Source: CANHCC01 sp040381555 (GTDB lineage: Bacteria > Bacteroidota > Bacteroidia > J057 > RFSG01). Taken from it: DNA of 32,035 bases. Below, in pieces: positions 30,569-32,035 of the stretch. The position numbers and the translations under genes are program-made. The stretch is taken from assembly GCA_040381555.1 (NCBI GenBank), contig JBEIHC010000018.1, positions 1 through 32,035 on the forward strand, given 5' to 3'. The stretch's first letter is position 1. Each line of letters starts with the position of its first letter. The notes under the pieces were generated by a model that saw nothing but the letters and a program-made list of their open reading frames with translations, ran no database searches and was not told the origin of the DNA.

Positions 30569-32035
30569 ATGAAAATTAGGGTAGTTAAGACCGCCTCAAA
30601 AGCTAGGGCGGTGCAAGTAATCAGGTATCAGAACAATAAACGGCTAGTTCTTCATCATGTCGGTTCAGCTCATAGCGATTCTGAACTTGAGGTGCTGATG
30701 CTTTCGGCACAAGAATGGATAAAAGACTATTCCAAACAGTTGTCAATTTTTCCGGATGAAAACCCGAACAAATTACTTCACCTCAATCACTGCACTTTTA
30801 TTGGCATTCAATACCATTATTTCTATCAGCAGATTAAGCTTATTCAGGATATGCTGATGTTTGGTGATTTACCTCCCTTATTAAATGACCTGGTTTGTAT
30901 CAGAATATTTGAACCTGCATCTAAACTCCGTTCCTTAGAATTGATGGAGCAGTTCTTTGGCCTCAAGCATAGTCGAAAAAGTTATTATCGTATAGCCCCC
31001 CAATGCATTGAACTAAAAGAATCTGTAGAGAACAAGGTCGTTGCTTTTGCCCAAAGACAATATTCGTTCAATTTCGATATAGTTTTTTACGATGTAACAA
31101 CTCTTTACTTTGAGACCTTTGAGGAAGATGAGTTGAGAAAGAATGGGTTTTCGAAGGAAAATAAATCCCAACAGCCACAGGTCTTGATAGCCTTGATGGT
31201 TACTAAAGAAGGCTTTCCTATTGCCTATGAAATATTCCGGGGCAATACTTTTGAGGGGCATACCATTATACCAGTAATCAAAGATTTTGTCCAAAGAAAT
31301 AGGGTAAAGGAATTTACTGTGGTTGCTGATGCAGCTATGATCAGTTCGGAAAATATATCACAATTAACTCAAAGCAATATTAGCTATATCGTTGGCGCAA
31401 GAATGGGTAATCTTTCCGAAGAGTTATTAAGTGTCATCGATAAAAAGATTGACAGACAAGACGGCAAAAACATAAGAATCAAAACGGAATTAGGTTATCT
31501 CATCTGTGGTTATTCTTCTGTACGATATCGTAAAGATTTGTACGAAATGAACAAACAAATCGAAAAAGCAAAGCAGGCAATAGAATCCCCCTCTAAGGCC
31601 AAAAAGATAAAGTTTACAAAGGCTAGCAAACAGAAGTTGGAGATCAATGAGGAACTTATCGATAAAACGAAGAAACTACTAGGTATAAAGGGTTATTACA
31701 CTAATTTGGATGAGCAAAAAGTTGACAACAAAACCATCATTGAGCGTTATCATGAACTCTACAAAATAGAGCAGGCCTTTAGGGTATCAAAAAGCGACTT
31801 ACAAACAAGACCTATTTTCCATTATAAGGAGCAACCAATCAGGCTGCATATCTTGATATGCTTTATGGCATTAACTATCTCAAAACATATCGAGATCAAG
31901 GCTGGAATATCGATAAGAAGATTTTTAGATGAGGCCAAAAAGATAGTTGATGGTCAGATTCAAAATCACATGACAGGTAAATCTGTGGTAATTAAAGCTA
32001 ACACTACGAAAAAGATGCAGGACATTACTGCCAAA
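30569..32035 (+). CDS. IS1634-family (IS4 superfamily) DDE transposase, partial
   Basis: The frame from the ATG at 30569 stays open for 489 codons to the window edge. DDE residues are Asp175 (VFYDVTTLYFET), Asp254 (VVADAAMIS) and Glu401 in the Y-x2-L-x3-E-x6-K region (YHELYKIEQAFRVSKSDL), followed by RPIFHYKEQPIRLHILICFMAL, typical of IS1634-type enzymes. The N-terminus (MKIRVVKTASKARAVQVIRY) is complete. It moves the element by cut-and-paste or related chemistry. Nothing indicates a frameshift or decay, so the element may be active. A 93-codon antisense frame inside it is a shadow. Confidence 0.9.
   Translation, partial: MKIRVVKTASKARAVQVIRYQNNKRLVLHHVGSAHSDSELEVLMLSAQEWIKDYSKQLSIFPDENPNKLLHLNHCTFIGIQYHYFYQQIKLIQDMLMFGDLPPLLNDLVCIRIFEPASKLRSLELMEQFFGLKHSRKSYYRIAPQCIELKESVENKVVAFAQRQYSFNFDIVFYDVTTLYFETFEEDELRKNGFSKENKSQQPQVLIALMVTKEGFPIAYEIFRGNTFEGHTIIPVIKDFVQRNRVKEFTVVADAAMISSENISQLTQSNISYIVGARMGNLSEELLSVIDKKIDRQDGKNIRIKTELGYLICGYSSVRYRKDLYEMNKQIEKAKQAIESPSKAKKIKFTKASKQKLEINEELIDKTKKLLGIKGYYTNLDEQKVDNKTIIERYHELYKIEQAFRVSKSDLQTRPIFHYKEQPIRLHILICFMALTISKHIEIKAGISIRRFLDEAKKIVDGQIQNHMTGKSVVIKANTTKKMQDITAK

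Larger units (their letters stand above)
30477..32035 (+). mobile_element. IS1634-like insertion sequence, left end and truncated by window edge
   Basis: The left boundary is placed at 30477, where the Sel1 reading frame breaks off and CCCCTTAAATTTTAGTGCGG begins. The transposase reads away from this end. The right end, terminal repeat and target duplication lie beyond the window. It is the only mobile element seen here. Confidence 0.8.

Noticed and set aside
31013..31294. A 93-codon antisense frame inside the transposase
   Set aside because: It is antisense to a clear DDE transposase and shows no independent features.

Overview
The window reads as chromosomal DNA of a Bacteroidota member. 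The evidence is a C-terminal type IX secretion (PorSS) sorting domain, tandem OmpH/Skp chaperones, a DUF3078 protein, an extra-long SecA (1101 aa), a free-standing PurS, lipoproteins with relaxed lipoboxes, and promoters that fit the Bacteroidota pattern (TTG/TTTG, then TAnnTTTG) rather than -35/-10. I cannot place it below phylum. Most of it is ordinary core genome. The accessory parts are a partial insertion sequence at the right end and a pair of diverged dispersed repeats.

Layout. 1-4236 (minus): an apparent operon, SDR oxidoreductase, 2-aminomuconate-semialdehyde-type aldehyde dehydrogenase, outer-membrane barrel protein, biotin carboxyl carrier protein, and a lipoprotein running off the left edge. 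4237-4575: no gene, but one copy of a dispersed repeat with 17-bp-period iterons. 4576-8565: GT-C-like membrane protein (minus), CMP-sugar synthetase (plus), DUF3078 protein (plus), barrel-like protein (minus). 8566-9878: repeat-bearing divergent promoter region, hpt, and a TIMP/NTR-like secreted protein. 9943-11666 (minus): purS, pssA and a Tat-signal superoxide dismutase with a good promoter. 11829-13536 (plus): msrB, an M50 protease, and tRNA-Asn with its own promoter, leader hairpin and strong terminator. 13560-18354 (minus): RidA-family protein resembling 2-aminomuconate deaminase, biotin carboxylase, M1 aminopeptidase. 18591-25335 (minus): small lipoprotein, secA, a gene-free stretch with a bulged hairpin, murI, and three ompH genes in a row. 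25563-30207 (plus): secreted FnIII/lamin-tail-like protein, two coiled-coil lipoproteins (the second with an OmpA domain), a long intergenic region with the second dispersed repeat and a 4 x 17 bp iteron array, and a protein with a T9SS sorting domain. 30364-32035: the 3' remnant of a Sel1-repeat gene cut by an IS1634-like element that leaves the window.

How the genes work together. The aldehyde dehydrogenase and the RidA protein look like consecutive steps of the kynurenine / 3-hydroxyanthranilate route (2-aminomuconate semialdehyde to 2-aminomuconate, then deamination). They sit in two different minus-strand operons, each of which also carries one part of a split biotin-dependent carboxylase (BCCP in one, biotin carboxylase in the other). 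SecA, the OmpH/Skp chaperones, the OmpA-domain lipoprotein and the T9SS cargo all belong to envelope biogenesis. The clearest unexplained structure is the pair of oppositely oriented repeats at about 4.4 kb and 28.4-28.6 kb, each flanked by palindromic iterons with exactly the same 17-bp period.
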